Positions 12,366-22,858 are shown, counted from the stretch's first letter. The stretch: DNA of 64,000 nucleotides from Siderastrea radians (GCA_964017195.1 OZ024895.1:14649034-14713033), one strand, 5' to 3'. Program-made: numbers and translations. The notes: generated by a model not told the origin, from the letters alone.

Positions 12366-12567
12366 TTACAGTGGGCCTCCTACAGCTTCATCACCTTTGC
12401 AACTGGACTCAAATTTCCTTTTTTCCCTTCCTCTGGGAATTCTCTGTGGCCTATTAAAATGATTCAAATCTATAACCATGGCTTTCTCGTGGCTAACATG
12501 TTTAGGTACAGATAATTTGTCCCTCGTATAAACCAATAATTTCTTATGCTTATTAACATGAACTTAC

Positions 12568-12879
12568 CTCCCAGCTACTTGAGTTTCTTGGTTTTTTCTT
12601 CTTCTTTTAAACTCTCGCCAAATCTGTTTGTAGCAGTCACCACAGATTCATAATCCTTGGCTTTCTCCAATTTTAGTGCAACTTGACGAACTGAAGGATC
12701 TTTAATTACGGTGATTGGGTTCCATTCTTGTGGTGTACCATCATCTCTCACAGTCCTTTGGTACACAGTGTACTTTGTGATGGGTGCTCCATTGTTCTGT
12801 GGCTCATTCCATTTAATGGTTACTTCAACTTCCTTCGTTCCTACAGGCAAGCCTACAATTTCAGCTGCTGCTGGGACTC
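12568..12879 (-). pseudogene. FN3 exon with premature stop, left IgSF locus
   Basis: A 312-nt exon, phase 1-1, with acceptor TTTAATTTAG and donor GTAAGT. It encodes a full FN3 domain: PAAAEIVG start, the B-strand VEVTIKWNEP tryptophan, PITKYTVYQR C-strand, YESVVTATNRFGES F-G region. An in-frame TAG (12575-12577) lies three codons before the donor, where the neighbouring FN3 exon has a sense codon. Translation would therefore stop here and remove the third FN3 and the membrane anchor. It is the least damaged of the broken exons, so loss may be recent; a readthrough codon or an assembly error cannot be excluded. Confidence 0.7.
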
Positions 12880-13255
12880 CTAAATTAAAAAGAGATATGA
12901 ACAAAAACAAATATTAAATTGTGTTGAAATTTATGAAAATACGATTTTAAAAAGCATCTGTTGTATGATATTGAATGACAATCTTCTTTTAGTGGCAGAC
13001 ATTTTCATTTGAATCAACTATTGGTCAAACAGTCCGTTTAGTAGCTCCCTTAAGTGACTACTTGCCTCAATGAAAATCCATTTGAATAAGATTTCATCAG
13101 CCTAAATACAAACGTTGCTTAGCAGCGGTCCCTTATAAACCATCTAGTTACGTCATCGACCTTTGATTGTCATTGTGCTTAAGCTTTTTTGTAGATGAAA
13201 GCGTGGCTGAAAGCTTTTGATTTACTAAAAGCTGGTAAGGACAATAATTTATTAC

Positions 13256-13534
13256 AGGAGAAGGTCACTCCAGAAACGGTGTATTTTTTGAAATCGTCAA
13301 TAAAAAGATAACACTAAGTTGACTTACTGACCGTAGTTTTAGCTTCTAAAGTGCATCTGATCCCACTGAAATTCCTCTCCAAAGAGGGCCAAAATTCCAC
13401 ACTGCGAGCAGCCATTTTTAATCGTACTTAGCAGCCTGGCCGCTTCTCCGTGACGTCATATCGTTCAACGAGACCAGCGGTCGGGTAACGTGGGCTCGAT
13501 TTCAAAATACACCGTTTCTGGAGTGACTTCTCCT
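13256..13534. mobile_element. MITE with ~40-bp terminal inverted repeats
   Basis: The left terminus AGGAGAAGGTCACTCCAGAA and right terminus TTCTGGAGTGACTTCTCCT continue inward through CACCGTTTC and TTTGAAATCG. The interior is non-coding and includes TGACGTCA. Confidence 0.75.
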
Positions 13535-14033
13535 TTAACAGTGATCTTTAATTATGCATAATCCAAAGATAGAATCGCGGTCAACATACCATCCCTATCT
13601 CACGGCGTCGGTAGGGAGTGGACGAGTAAGCATTTATTTGATAAGTTAGTTTGTTTCTTCAGAGATAGCTTTATTGGTTTTCCATGGCAAAAATTGAAAT
13701 GCACCTAACCTGTTTACTGCCAGTCAACTTGTTGTTTTTAAAGATCAAAAAAATAATAATAATAATGACATCAATTATGGAGTCTGCGTCTATTAAAATA
13801 TTTGGAATTTAACGCTTTAGGCACGTTATTTACATTTCAGTTAGTTGCACATGTACCTTGGCGGCTTCTAAATTTACTGCAAATGAGTTGAGTCCAGTAT
13901 ACTCAATTATTTGTAAATAAGCTGCAATTTTATCTCAAAACTGTAAAAACACGATGCAGCAAAACTTCTCGTGACAGGATCGATGCGTGCATAAACGTTA
14001 AGCCTTACGTGGGGGTCTTACATGGATACTCAC

Positions 14034-14204
14034 CTTCATACTTTGTCTTCATTATCTTTTGACTAGCATCTCCCTCAAAGACACAATTTCTGGCATACAC
14101 GTTTACAGCGTAGTTGGTGTCTTTATTCAGATTACCGATATAAAGCTCTTTTGTATTAGGATCAGTAACATTTTCATTGATTTTCTCAGTGCTACCCTGC
14201 GTTA
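14034..14204 (-). pseudogene. FN3 exon, 3' part (downstream of LTR element)
   Basis: The C-terminal half of an FN3 domain (YIGNLNKDTNYAVNVYARN) with donor GTGAGT at its end. It is the continuation of 20375-20501, from which it is separated by the LTR retrotransposon. Counting one copy of the 4-bp target duplication, the two parts add up to 294 nt (98 codons), phase 1-1, with the frame preserved across the join. The exon was therefore intact until the insertion. Positions 14201-14204 (GTTA) are one copy of the duplication. Confidence 0.85.
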
Positions 14205-14776
14205 TGTGATAACAAGTTTTCTGGTTAACGGGACAATTACTGAAAAACTATGAAACACCTTCTTGAACTTGGGGGAGTCACTCGCTGGCTGCGGGAAGTA
14301 CGGGAATCTATACAGTAGAAACCACTGAGACTGAGAGAGTAGACAGTACTTGGCTCCAACAGTAAATTTAATAACTGCGATACCTCCAAGATATCACCAG
14401 ATTTTCACCAAGAATGCAACCAAAGAACGTTTTACAGAGTACTTGGATATATACCAGAAATAGCGGAAATTACATAATTCATTAAGCAATCTGAGTTAAC
14501 ATTATCTCATCGCACAAAAGAACTTTGATTGGCAGAAACGGAATTTAACCTCTACAAAATTAATCACTTACAAGGCAAAACAGGTAGATAACAGTTTAAC
14601 AAAAGACTAGCGCAGGTTACATTTACAGTTTAACACTTTTTACAGTTATGATTCAATACACTCAACGGCAGGTAGTAGTTACGGTTTATTGAACTGAAAC
14701 TAAGGAAATATTTCTATGTTGGATTTTATATATTTTAAAACAGCAAAGCGAATAAACAATAATTTCTCTCCTTACA
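14205..14776 (-). repeat. 3' LTR
   Basis: 572 bp, TGTGATAACAAG to CTCCTTACA on the plus strand. In the element's own direction it has a TATATAAA box near its 5' end and a downstream AATAAA, as expected for promoter and polyadenylation functions. Confidence 0.92.
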
Positions 14777-15187
14777 TTCCTCCGACCTTAGCTCGAAACC
14801 CTCCTGGGTCGAGCAATTAAAGTAAACTTAATCAATAGAAGCGTAGCGATAATACTTTGAAAACTTTGTCTGTATGTCTCGGGGGTCCAATAATAAAAGC
14901 TTGCATTAATATGACGTCTCACTCTCAAATTGACGTTTCAATAAATCTCCTTACTGGCTGGCAATTCTATTATAATTTTTGTCGTGCTTCGGAATCTATT
15001 CGTTTTTTCTCCTTTGAAATCATTGTTACTTACTCAACAACTACAACTGTATTTATTGTTTCTTGTTTGAGGTTTTCCTTTAACTTAATCTGTTTTCAAA
15101 ATCTCTAAATCTTTGCATACCTTATCTTAAAATAACCGTTCTTGTGTTCTCGACGCGGTTGGTACTTGTTTCTTACGCTATATATAC

Positions 15188-18100
15188 TCATAATTCAATG
15201 AACTTGTACTTTGGCAGACTGTGAATTATTTCTGGCCCTCTCACAAACGACACCACGTCTTTGTTTTCGGGCGCTTTCCCTTCTTTCGTAGTGCGCTTGT
15301 CTTCATTCTCTTGAAAAGGTACACACAGTGAACTCTTGAGTTGAATATCATGCAAATTTGGGGATATTGACTTCAACTCAGCGGCATTATAAGGATCATT
15401 CCAGTTCTGCGAAAATATTCTGGTCGTCGACTCTTCATCATGGTGTCGGGGCGATATGGAAAGTTTCCTCTGGGCTTGGACTTGAATCTGTTTGACACTG
15501 TAACACTCCTTGCTGATCATTTTCTTTACTGGCTGCAACTTTTCTACAATCTGAGCGTGCGAGGTCAGACAAAGATAAAGAACAACCAAGATCAATATCC
15601 AGAATGACGAGGTAAATGAAACATGTACACTTCCACGCTGTGTAACTTTCTGTGGACGTGGGACTTGTTGATCATGATTTGTCTTCTGTTCGTCATGGCT
15701 TGGCTTCTTTAGGTAAGATGTCTCTTTCTTGGAAGATGGAGAGATGTATGTGGCCATAACGTGTTTACTCTTTAAAAGTGGAGTGGGTGTTTTCTTCAGT
15801 TTGGATGAACTATCTGAGGCTAAGGTAAGGCATTTGTTTCTTAAATCTATCACAGCATTGTTCTTGAGTAGGAAGTCTTGTCCAAGTATAACTTCGTAGG
15901 GCAGGTCTAGCATCACATGAAACTGGCTGTGGTATACAACGCCATTAAGTTTCACTGGAATTTCAATCTTTCCTAAGACAGGTATTCTCTCTCCATTGAT
16001 CGTGTTAACGGATGGAACTACCCCATCGGTCATTTGTTTTGGGTAGTGGCCATAAATGTTCTTCACAAGCTTCTCATCTATGGCGGAAACACATGCTCCA
16101 GTGTCTATAAGAAGTTCAACTGGTTGACCTTCTAATTCCCCACATATCATCAATGGACTCTTCCAGTCCTCGAATTCTGCAGGCGTGTCTTCTGCTGAAA
16201 ATGGGTGACTGGTTTGGCTGCAGGGAGCTTTCTCCACCTGTAACTTTCCGCTTTGGGGTACTTGTGGAGGCAGATCTTGTTCTTTGTTCCTGGACGTCAC
16301 CTTCTGTTTGACTGTTTTCTTTTCGCCTTCAGTTGTTTGAAGGATAGTAAATGTCATCCTTTTACTGTTGTCTTTCTTAGTTGGCTCAGGCAACTTAGGT
16401 TTCTCTGGCTGTTTTTCTTGCATGTTTGGAAGTTGGTGACTGGGATTACACCGGACTTTCTGGGACGCAATTGCTGGACTGCTTGGACGCTGCACTACAG
16501 ACTTTTCTGAGGAACTTGAATTGTGATAGGCATTCTGAGGACAGTTATACTGGTAATGACCGGGAACACCGCAACTGAAGCAAATTGTTTGAACTTTCCG
16601 GGTTGGTAGTCGCTTGTATCTGCTATTTTGGTTATGGCGAACAACTTTATTAATTTGGGCATCAATGTGCTGTTCTAAGTTCTCCATTTTATCGCTCAGC
16701 TCTTGAATATATTTAATTATACCCAGCTGTTGATTCTGTGCGGGAAATGCACATACCTTCTCCGTAGGTTGCTCGGTGTTTTCTTCCATAGGCATGAAGT
16801 TCACAGGAGGGGCCTGTTTCCAAGCTCGGTCAACAATCTCAGTTTTTGGCGGTAAGGCTCCACTTATGGCTGATTTCGAGAACTGAGTGTCCACAAACTT
16901 GTTCTCAGCGGGAGCTAATAGTTCAGCGGTTTTTGTGTCGTTAAACTCGTGCGCGCACAGGGACTGGCTCGGAGTTGAGGTCACCGGATGATAAAAAGTT
17001 GGGTTTAGTTGTTCAGTGGTCGATACTTCTTTAAACTCTTCAGCACCTGCAATTTGTTCACTGCGAGTCTGGGCTACCGATGGGTCGTGCATGCTAGCTG
17101 CAGTTTCCGAGAAGTCTGCGAACTCCGGTGGAGGAGGGGAAATATCATCACCCATATCAGCATTTTCCAGGCAATCTACGAACTCTGGTGGAGGAGGGAG
17201 AGTATCATCTCCCATATCAGCATTTTCCAGGGAATCTATGAACTCTGGTGGAGGTGGGATAATATAATCAGCGATGTCAGCACGTTCCCGGAAATCTGCG
17301 AACTCTGGTGGCGGTGGAATAATATAAGCAGCTACATCAGCATTTTCTGGGGATATTATTTCCGGTGTAATCATAGTTCCTGTATGCACAACTGCATTTG
17401 GCGGGGGAACGTCCCGAGCAACTTGTACAGCAGGATCAGCATTATCTGTCTCTTCCACGGCTACTAACTGGTCTTCAGGGTCTGATGTCACACTCTTCTG
17501 GGGAACACTTGTGATCTGTCTGTACTCCATGGCAACGTTTCCATTGGGTTTAAAAGTATCCACAAGTTGCTCCTCAGGGTCTACCTCCGGTTCCGGGTCG
17601 TGAGAGGCGGCTGGTAAGGTTTTTACAGCCTTCCGTCCGGTGAAACAGGAGAGAATGTTCATCTTCGGCTGCTTAATGGGCTCGTAATACTCGTCGTCTT
17701 CCGGTAGATGTTCATAATAATCATCCCAGTCTCCCGAGTAAACATCCTCACTGTCCTCCAAGAAGTACGACTCCATGCCGTCCTGATCTAGTACGGGAGC
17801 CATATATTCTTCGTCGGGTTCAGGAAAACCCTCAGTTAGGGCAGCTACTCTGTTTTGGCGACCTGGGGGTCCCAAAGCTCGGCTCCTAGGTTGTAAACCA
17901 GATTGATAACGGTTGTGTTCATACCGCTCTGGGGCTGGTAGCGCGTTCCTAGGAAGAGGTCCCCGCTCCTGTGAGTTATAAGCTCGTTGAGGACAACTGT
18001 TCTGAAAATGACCCACAGCTCTGCAATAATAGCATATAGGTCTCCCATCTCGGGTTCTTTGCTGGGTTACTCTTTCACCTGATGCACGTCGAACAATACC

Positions 18101-19462
18101 ATTTATCCTGGCGTCCATTTGCCTACTCAACCTGGTTATCTGGTATTCCATTTCCTGCATACGTTTCATTAAAGCAGGTTGTCCATCCTTGTCTGTCTCG
18201 GAGTACGCTGCAATCTTATTCTCCTTCGGTTGTGTGACCATAATATTGTCTAATCTCTCTGTCAGTGTGTCCATTTTCGCCCGTAAGGACTGTTGTTGTG
18301 CGCTATTTGATACAGCACTGGTACCTGGTATGATTGCTGGTACCTGCTGATTGCGGTTAAGTGCCTCGATTAAGCGCTCCACTTGATCACTCCCCTTGTT
18401 TTGACGAGATCTATTTGAAATAGAATCAATAGTTCTGGCTACTTCTTCCGCCTGTAAAAGGGTTTCGGGCATTCTTTCCAGGACTTTGTCTTTCAATGGC
18501 TGTAGTAAACCTTCTGTGAAGTATGTCACTTTGTCTATCTCCGCCATGTTTAACCCGCTAAACAATTCATGCATATCATTGATATAATCAGAGAGTAGTT
18601 CATTTGGTCCTTGGCAACGGGCGACTAAGCGTTGTCGCTTGACCCATGTTCGATCCTTAGTGGAATAACGTCTCACCAAAGCTTGTTTTAATGTGTCAAA
18701 ATCTCTCCTCTCCTCAGGGGCCAATTCGAACATAAATGTCTCGGCTGGGCCAGCAAGATGGTTGATTAATTGGGTTCTAGCAGCAGAGTCAGTAAGTCGT
18801 ATTCCCTTTGATTCCAAAATTAACTCCAATTTCTCAAACCAACGGTTTACATCGTCGTTCTCACGCCCATGGAACTTGTTAATGTTGATGTCTCTAGTAA
18901 GAAGTTTCTGTGTTAGTTCATTAAGAGCGCGTATGTATTCTCCTTCCATGTTGCTTGAATTTACGCTGTCTTTATCACTAGAATCGCTAGGAATGCGTGG
19001 TTCGGCAATTTCTGGAGAAATACTCCTACTGCGAGAAATTTCTTCGTCTGGTGAAGTTTCCCCGTAGTTTGCTTTGCGCGGGAAATATTTGTAAATGTCT
19101 GCGGGTGAATTTATAACAGGTACACGCTGACCACCTGCTCTAAGGGTGTAGTCCGTGTGATTGCTACTGACCCCAGGTGTTGTGTTTACTGGTACCTGTA
19201 GGCCACCTGTTACAAAAACACTATCCGTAAAATTCTCCTCGTCTTTCTTTTTCTCTGATCTTTTTTTTTGACTGTTTTTCGCTAAAATGTTCTTCAGGAT
19301 CGCCGATATCCTGAACCTCCAATCCAATGCGTGCACTATCAAGTGAACAATGGGCTCTCTGGAAACAAAATTCCGGTGAGTCACTTTCACTGGTACTTTC
19401 ACTTTCACTGGAATCAACGCTGATATCCACAGCGTCCAAATTCGTCCTATTTGGGTTACCAA
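15188..19462 (-). CDS. Gag-protease polyprotein with C-terminal hydrophobic segment
   Basis: A 1424-codon open frame (residue numbers from its first possible start; roughly the first 75 are probably out-of-frame, see the entry at 19221). Residues ~170-360 resemble the Retrotrans_gag capsid region. A CX2CX4HX4C zinc knuckle (CYYCRAVGHFQNSC) lies near 475 and a second (CFSCGVPGHYQYNC) near 960. Between them, about 705-780 carries four acidic repeats, each with PPPPEF. A retropepsin follows at ~1110-1225 with the catalytic LLIDTGA and a later VILGQDFL strand. After it, around 1285, is a strongly hydrophobic run (FWILILVVLYLCLTSHA) with signal-peptide or TM character, then ~120 polar residues to the stop. 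This tail might be a remnant or start of an envelope-like protein fused when pol was lost. It has no stops, in line with the young LTRs. Confidence 0.85.
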   Translation of the reverse strand: MVTQIGRIWTLWISALIPVKVKVPVKVTHRNFVSREPIVHLIVHALDWRFRISAILKNILAKNSQKKRSEKKKDEENFTDSVFVTGGLQVPVNTTPGVSSNHTDYTLRAGGQRVPVINSPADIYKYFPRKANYGETSPDEEISRSRSISPEIAEPRIPSDSSDKDSVNSSNMEGEYIRALNELTQKLLTRDININKFHGRENDDVNRWFEKLELILESKGIRLTDSAARTQLINHLAGPAETFMFELAPEERRDFDTLKQALVRRYSTKDRTWVKRQRLVARCQGPNELLSDYINDMHELFSGLNMAEIDKVTYFTEGLLQPLKDKVLERMPETLLQAEEVARTIDSISNRSRQNKGSDQVERLIEALNRNQQVPAIIPGTSAVSNSAQQQSLRAKMDTLTERLDNIMVTQPKENKIAAYSETDKDGQPALMKRMQEMEYQITRLSRQMDARINGIVRRASGERVTQQRTRDGRPICYYCRAVGHFQNSCPQRAYNSQERGPLPRNALPAPERYEHNRYQSGLQPRSRALGPPGRQNRVAALTEGFPEPDEEYMAPVLDQDGMESYFLEDSEDVYSGDWDDYYEHLPEDDEYYEPIKQPKMNILSCFTGRKAVKTLPAASHDPEPEVDPEEQLVDTFKPNGNVAMEYRQITSVPQKSVTSDPEDQLVAVEETDNADPAVQVARDVPPPNAVVHTGTMITPEIISPENADVAAYIIPPPPEFADFRERADIADYIIPPPPEFIDSLENADMGDDTLPPPPEFVDCLENADMGDDISPPPPEFADFSETAASMHDPSVAQTRSEQIAGAEEFKEVSTTEQLNPTFYHPVTSTPSQSLCAHEFNDTKTAELLAPAENKFVDTQFSKSAISGALPPKTEIVDRAWKQAPPVNFMPMEENTEQPTEKVCAFPAQNQQLGIIKYIQELSDKMENLEQHIDAQINKVVRHNQNSRYKRLPTRKVQTICFSCGVPGHYQYNCPQNAYHNSSSSEKSVVQRPSSPAIASQKVRCNPSHQLPNMQEKQPEKPKLPEPTKKDNSKRMTFTILQTTEGEKKTVKQKVTSRNKEQDLPPQVPQSGKLQVEKAPCSQTSHPFSAEDTPAEFEDWKSPLMICGELEGQPVELLIDTGACVSAIDEKLVKNIYGHYPKQMTDGVVPSVNTINGERIPVLGKIEIPVKLNGVVYHSQFHVMLDLPYEVILGQDFLLKNNAVIDLRNKCLTLASDSSSKLKKTPTPLLKSKHVMATYISPSSKKETSYLKKPSHDEQKTNHDQQVPRPQKVTQRGSVHVSFTSSFWILILVVLYLCLTSHAQIVEKLQPVKKMISKECYSVKQIQVQAQRKLSISPRHHDEESTTRIFSQNWNDPYNAAELKSISPNLHDIQLKSSLCVPFQENEDKRTTKEGKAPENKDVVSFVRGPEIIHSLPKYKFIEL

Positions 19463-19766
19463 CGTCTTCGGGACGGGTTTCCGGCACTTCGGAATTGGGT
19501 TCCTCTCTGGGCTGTTCCCGTCTCAATTCGGGGGCAATCTCACTCTCGTCGAAGGGCAAATCGCATTCCACACAGGCGTCGACCTTCGAATTGGGTGTAC
19601 TACTCCTGTACACGTACTTATGGCTTCTCAAATTGTACGGCTTGCGAGTACTTTGGAAAAGCCTCTTCATGAAATCACAATTGATAAATTTTAACTTACT
19701 TGGGCGTCCTTTTCTTTCGCTCCAAGGGGTTACATTCTGTTCTGGCGCTGTTCTCTCTGTCTCCAA
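19221..19766 (-). CDS. Gag N-terminal frame, offset by a poly-A run
   Basis: A 181-codon frame starting 36 nt after the 5' LTR, the expected place for a gag start. It contains PYNLRSHKYVYR and an acidic, serine-rich stretch, and ends just after a run of nine A (minus strand; about 19261-19269 on the plus strand). The main Gag frame becomes sensible at the same point. The frames differ by +1; one A fewer would make them continuous. This could be a homopolymer indel, transcriptional slippage or a recoding site. A GAG/GTAAAT splice-donor-like site lies in the short leader. Confidence 0.6.
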   Translation of the reverse strand: METERTAPEQNVTPWSERKGRPSKLKFINCDFMKRLFQSTRKPYNLRSHKYVYRSSTPNSKVDACVECDLPFDESEIAPELRREQPREEPNSEVPETRPEDVGNPNRTNLDAVDISVDSSESESTSESDSPEFCFQRAHCSLDSARIGLEVQDIGDPEEHFSEKQSKKKIREKERRGEFYG

Positions 19767-19802
19767 TTGATTTCTCTGTATTTACCTCTGTTCTCCAACC
19801 AG

Positions 19803-20374
19803 TGTGATAACAAGTTTTCTGGTTAACGGGACAATTACTGAAAAACTATGAAACACCTTCTTGAACTTGGGGGAGTCACTCGCTGGCTGCGGGAAGTACG
19901 GGAATCTATACAGTAGAAACCACTGAGACTGAGAGAGTAGACAGTACTTGGCTCCAACAGTAAATTTAATAACTGCGATACCTCCAAGATATCACCAGAT
20001 TTTCACCAAGAATGCAACCAAAGAACGTTTTACAGAGTACTTGTATATATACCAGAAATAGCGGAAATTACATAATTCATTAAGCAATCTGAGTTAACAT
20101 TATCTCATCGCACAAAAGAACTTTGATTGGCAGAAACGGAATTTAACCTCTACAAAATTAATCACTTACAAGGCAAAACAGGTAGATAACAGTTTAACAA
20201 AAGACTAGCGCAGGTTACATTTACAGTTTAACACTTTTTACAGTTATGATTCAATACACTCAACGGCAGGTAGTAGTTACGGTTTATTGAACTGAAACTA
20301 AGGAAATATTTCTATGTTGGATTTTATATATTTTAAAACAGCAAAGCGAATAAACAATAATTTCTCTCCTTACA
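19803..20374 (-). repeat. 5' LTR
   Basis: 572 bp, matching 14205-14776 with a single visible difference (T at 20044). On the minus strand the gag frame begins 36 nt beyond it. Confidence 0.92.
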
Positions 20375-20501
20375 GTTATAACCACTCGGTATGCTGTGAT
20401 AAGACTCCCTCCATCATCAGCTGGTGCAGTCCATTTTACTGTCAGTGAGGTGGCTTGAACGTCTGCAGTTGTTAAGGTGATGCTCGGTCGACCTGGTGCC
20501 C
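20375..20501 (-). pseudogene. FN3 exon, 5' part (upstream of LTR element)
   Basis: Acceptor TTTCATCCAG, then the first half of an FN3 domain: PGRPSITLTTADVQATSLTV, the B-strand tryptophan, APADDGG and the C-strand ITAYRVVI. It is interrupted by the 5' LTR exactly after this and resumes at 14204. The phase-1 entry matches the donor of the Ig exon at 22859-23122. It has no lesion apart from the insertion. Confidence 0.85.
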
Positions 20502-22237
20502 CTGGATGAAAAATAAAATGAAATAGGATGATCGTTAGATAAAGTCTCTGCCTTTCATTAAACAAAAAATATAAAATGATTATGGATGTTGTTGCAATCC
20601 TTTGACTGCGGACATATTAAGGATGACCTTGTCCTAAGAGCATTGCTGCCGACACTTTTGTCCGATGAACCTACATTTCAACAACAACATAAGAATTGTC
20701 AGAACAATCTCAAGTCTTTAGGCGCAGCTAACGTAAGCTAGTGGGGAGAACTCGTTCAAGTCATAAAAAAATGCCACGGGTCAGGGGGAGGGGGAGAAGT
20801 CCATGCTAGCTTGCTTATTAGCATTCCTCTTGGCCTGATGGCTTATAGGAATCAACATCGCCATTTTTTTCTCTTTGCTCTGTTGCAAATGTTCCACCCT
20901 TGTAATTTAGAAATGGATGAAAGATGAATAAAAAACAGGAAGGCTTCATGGATCACATTTGTAGTTTGGTCGTTTATGCTTGTTAACCGGCCGTCGCTAT
21001 GGCGACCGCCGGTTTATAAAATGGGCACGGTTTTGTGTCATGGTCAGTTGGCTAAACATACGAACAAAGTGCTGTAAAGCTTGTGGTACGGGTACTCAAG
21101 AGCGGTACTGTCTTATATAAGACGCATGCGCATATTAGTCTGCTGAATGTTACCTTCGTGTGTTCTTGTCTTTTAATTTACGGTGTTTAATATATGAACG
21201 GCGAAGGGTTGTTAAGTTTGGGGTTTTTGTATTTGTCTTGTACAACGCATGCGCAATTGAGTAAAGCAGCTAATAGGATTGAATGCGAAATTGGCTATGT
21301 TGTCTGATCTAGTTAGAAGTTATGGTGAAAATTTTTTTAGCGCAGGAGTTTTTTTTGTTGGGATTGACATTTTGAGGGATGTAAAAATGTGGGAGTCAGA
21401 AGGATTTGTGAATGTCAAGAGCATATCACGCTTCTGTGAATGTGATTTGCTTTGAAAGTTGCGTTTTGTACAGGAGCGGTGTATTATTGTGCTGCGTGAG
21501 AGGCGGTTTCCCTTGGCGTTTTATGGGGGGGGGGAGGTGGTTTGCGAAGTGGATTGTAAGGTTTCTGATTGGCTAACTTGTATTTCGCAGGGGACAAAAA
21601 GGACAGTTGCGTTTTGCCGGCGTGGGCTAGGAAGAGAAGGAATTGATACTAGTATGATGATGCAATATTAGTGGATTGCACTATCAGTACATGATAGTTC
21701 TTGTGAACGGAGAGAGATGAGTGTTTATTTGAGGCAAGAAGTTGATACGAAGGAATCGTCATTAATAAGGAGATCAATTAATAAGGTAGGTGTTACGAGT
21801 CTTTTTGCATTGAAAGAACGAAAATATCTGAATATTATCGACGGATTTGTGTGGTTTGCGTGTGGTCTTTGCTGAAGGCTACGAGCAGTCTCTCTTTCCG
21901 TTCAGAGATAGTGAAGGAAAAGAAAAACAAGCGAGTGAGCGCGAAATCGATTGCGGCTCGACAGGTGCGTTAGCTTTCAAAGATGTGGGGACTTTCGTCC
22001 CCGCTCGCTTGTTTACTTTTGCAAGGGGATTTCTGGGTTAGCAAACTGGATTTAAACATCTCGTCATGAGATATGCCTTGACGGGCCCCATACTCTGACG
22101 ATCTGCTCGAGCTCGTGTTTATCAAGCGTTATATTTTGATTCTACTGCTATGTTCATTGTTTGTATTTAAGGTCTAGGCACAACAGTAAATACTTCGTCG
22201 TCCCTGTGTGAGCAGTCTCAGTTGTGGACGAATTTAT
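20502..22237. other. Intronic stretch, no gene recognised
   Basis: Contains TTAACCGGCC near 20985 and GGCCGGTTAA near 22742, a weak inverted pair that may mark a larger non-autonomous DNA element. ORFs of 60-100 codons here show no domain or splice support. Confidence 0.4.
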
Positions 22238-22514
22238 TTATTTTTTTTTTTTTTTTTTTTTTTTTTAGATAAAGCAGTTTATTGATTAACACTGACTTAC
22301 AATACATTACAATACATAGCTTACTTACAATTACAATACACTACAATACATAGCTTACTTACAGAGAATAATTTACGTTACACAAAGGGCATGCAGAAAA
22401 CAAAAAAAAAAAAAGAATATATTACAGAGAACAGGAAACCTGGGTGCCTACTTTTGTTGTTATTATATCTATTATTTCTATATGTGTTTATTTTTATATA
22501 TACTTATTTCTATA
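22238..22514 (-). mobile_element. Retroposed mRNA 3' end with poly(A) tail and 14-bp target duplication
   Basis: GTGGACGAATTTAT occurs at 22224-22237 and 22515-22528. Between them, read on the minus strand, is about 250 bp ending CAATAAACTGCTTTATCT and then a long A run, i.e. a polyadenylation signal about 15-20 nt before a poly(A) tail. This is the signature of LINE-mediated retroposition. The body holds two copies of a TAAGCTATGTATTGTA repeat but no ORF. It is either a 3'-UTR retrocopy or a very short LINE 3' end; the parent is unknown. Confidence 0.8.
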
Positions 22515-22858
22515 GTGGACGAATTTATATCGACATTCAACGTTTGAGTGAATTTGCGTTTTTCAGCACAAATGAAAACGATAAGAAAGATAAGCTGAGT
22601 CATCAGAGTTTAAACATTACGTCATCCAGTAACGCTATAGTCAAAATATTGTGTCACACAATCACACTTTTCGTCACGCCGGTTCGTATAAATAGAGGAT
22701 CGCGCTAACATTTGTGAAACCTAGGGGTGGGGAGGGTCAGAATGGCCGGTTAAAATGCCCAATGGGCTTTCTTGTTTCCAATATGATACACTGACATCTG
22801 TTTATCCACCTCTAAACAATTGCAAACTTGCTAGCAAAACCAGTCATTATTTACTTAC

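Larger units (their letters stand above)
14205..20374 (-). mobile_element. LTR retrotransposon, Gag-protease only, inserted in an FN3 exon
   Basis: A complete element with 572-bp direct LTRs bounded by TG...CA, flanked by GTTA on both sides (14201-14204 and 20375-20378). It reads on the minus strand, like its host gene. By eye the LTRs differ at one position (G at 14446, T at 20044), so insertion was recent. The internal ~5.0 kb encodes Gag, two zinc knuckles and a retropepsin; no reverse transcriptase, RNase H or integrase motif occurs in any frame. A TGG-starting stretch one base after the 5' LTR is a candidate primer-binding site, and a purine-rich GGAGGAA precedes the 3' LTR. Trans-mobilisation by a full-length relative (Ty3/Gypsy-like by Gag and protease type) is inferred. 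Confidence 0.9.

Noticed and set aside
16253..19770. Plus-strand ORFs of 70-152 codons opposite the Gag-protease frame
   Set aside because: Antisense shadows of a long coding frame, including the acidic repeats; no domain.
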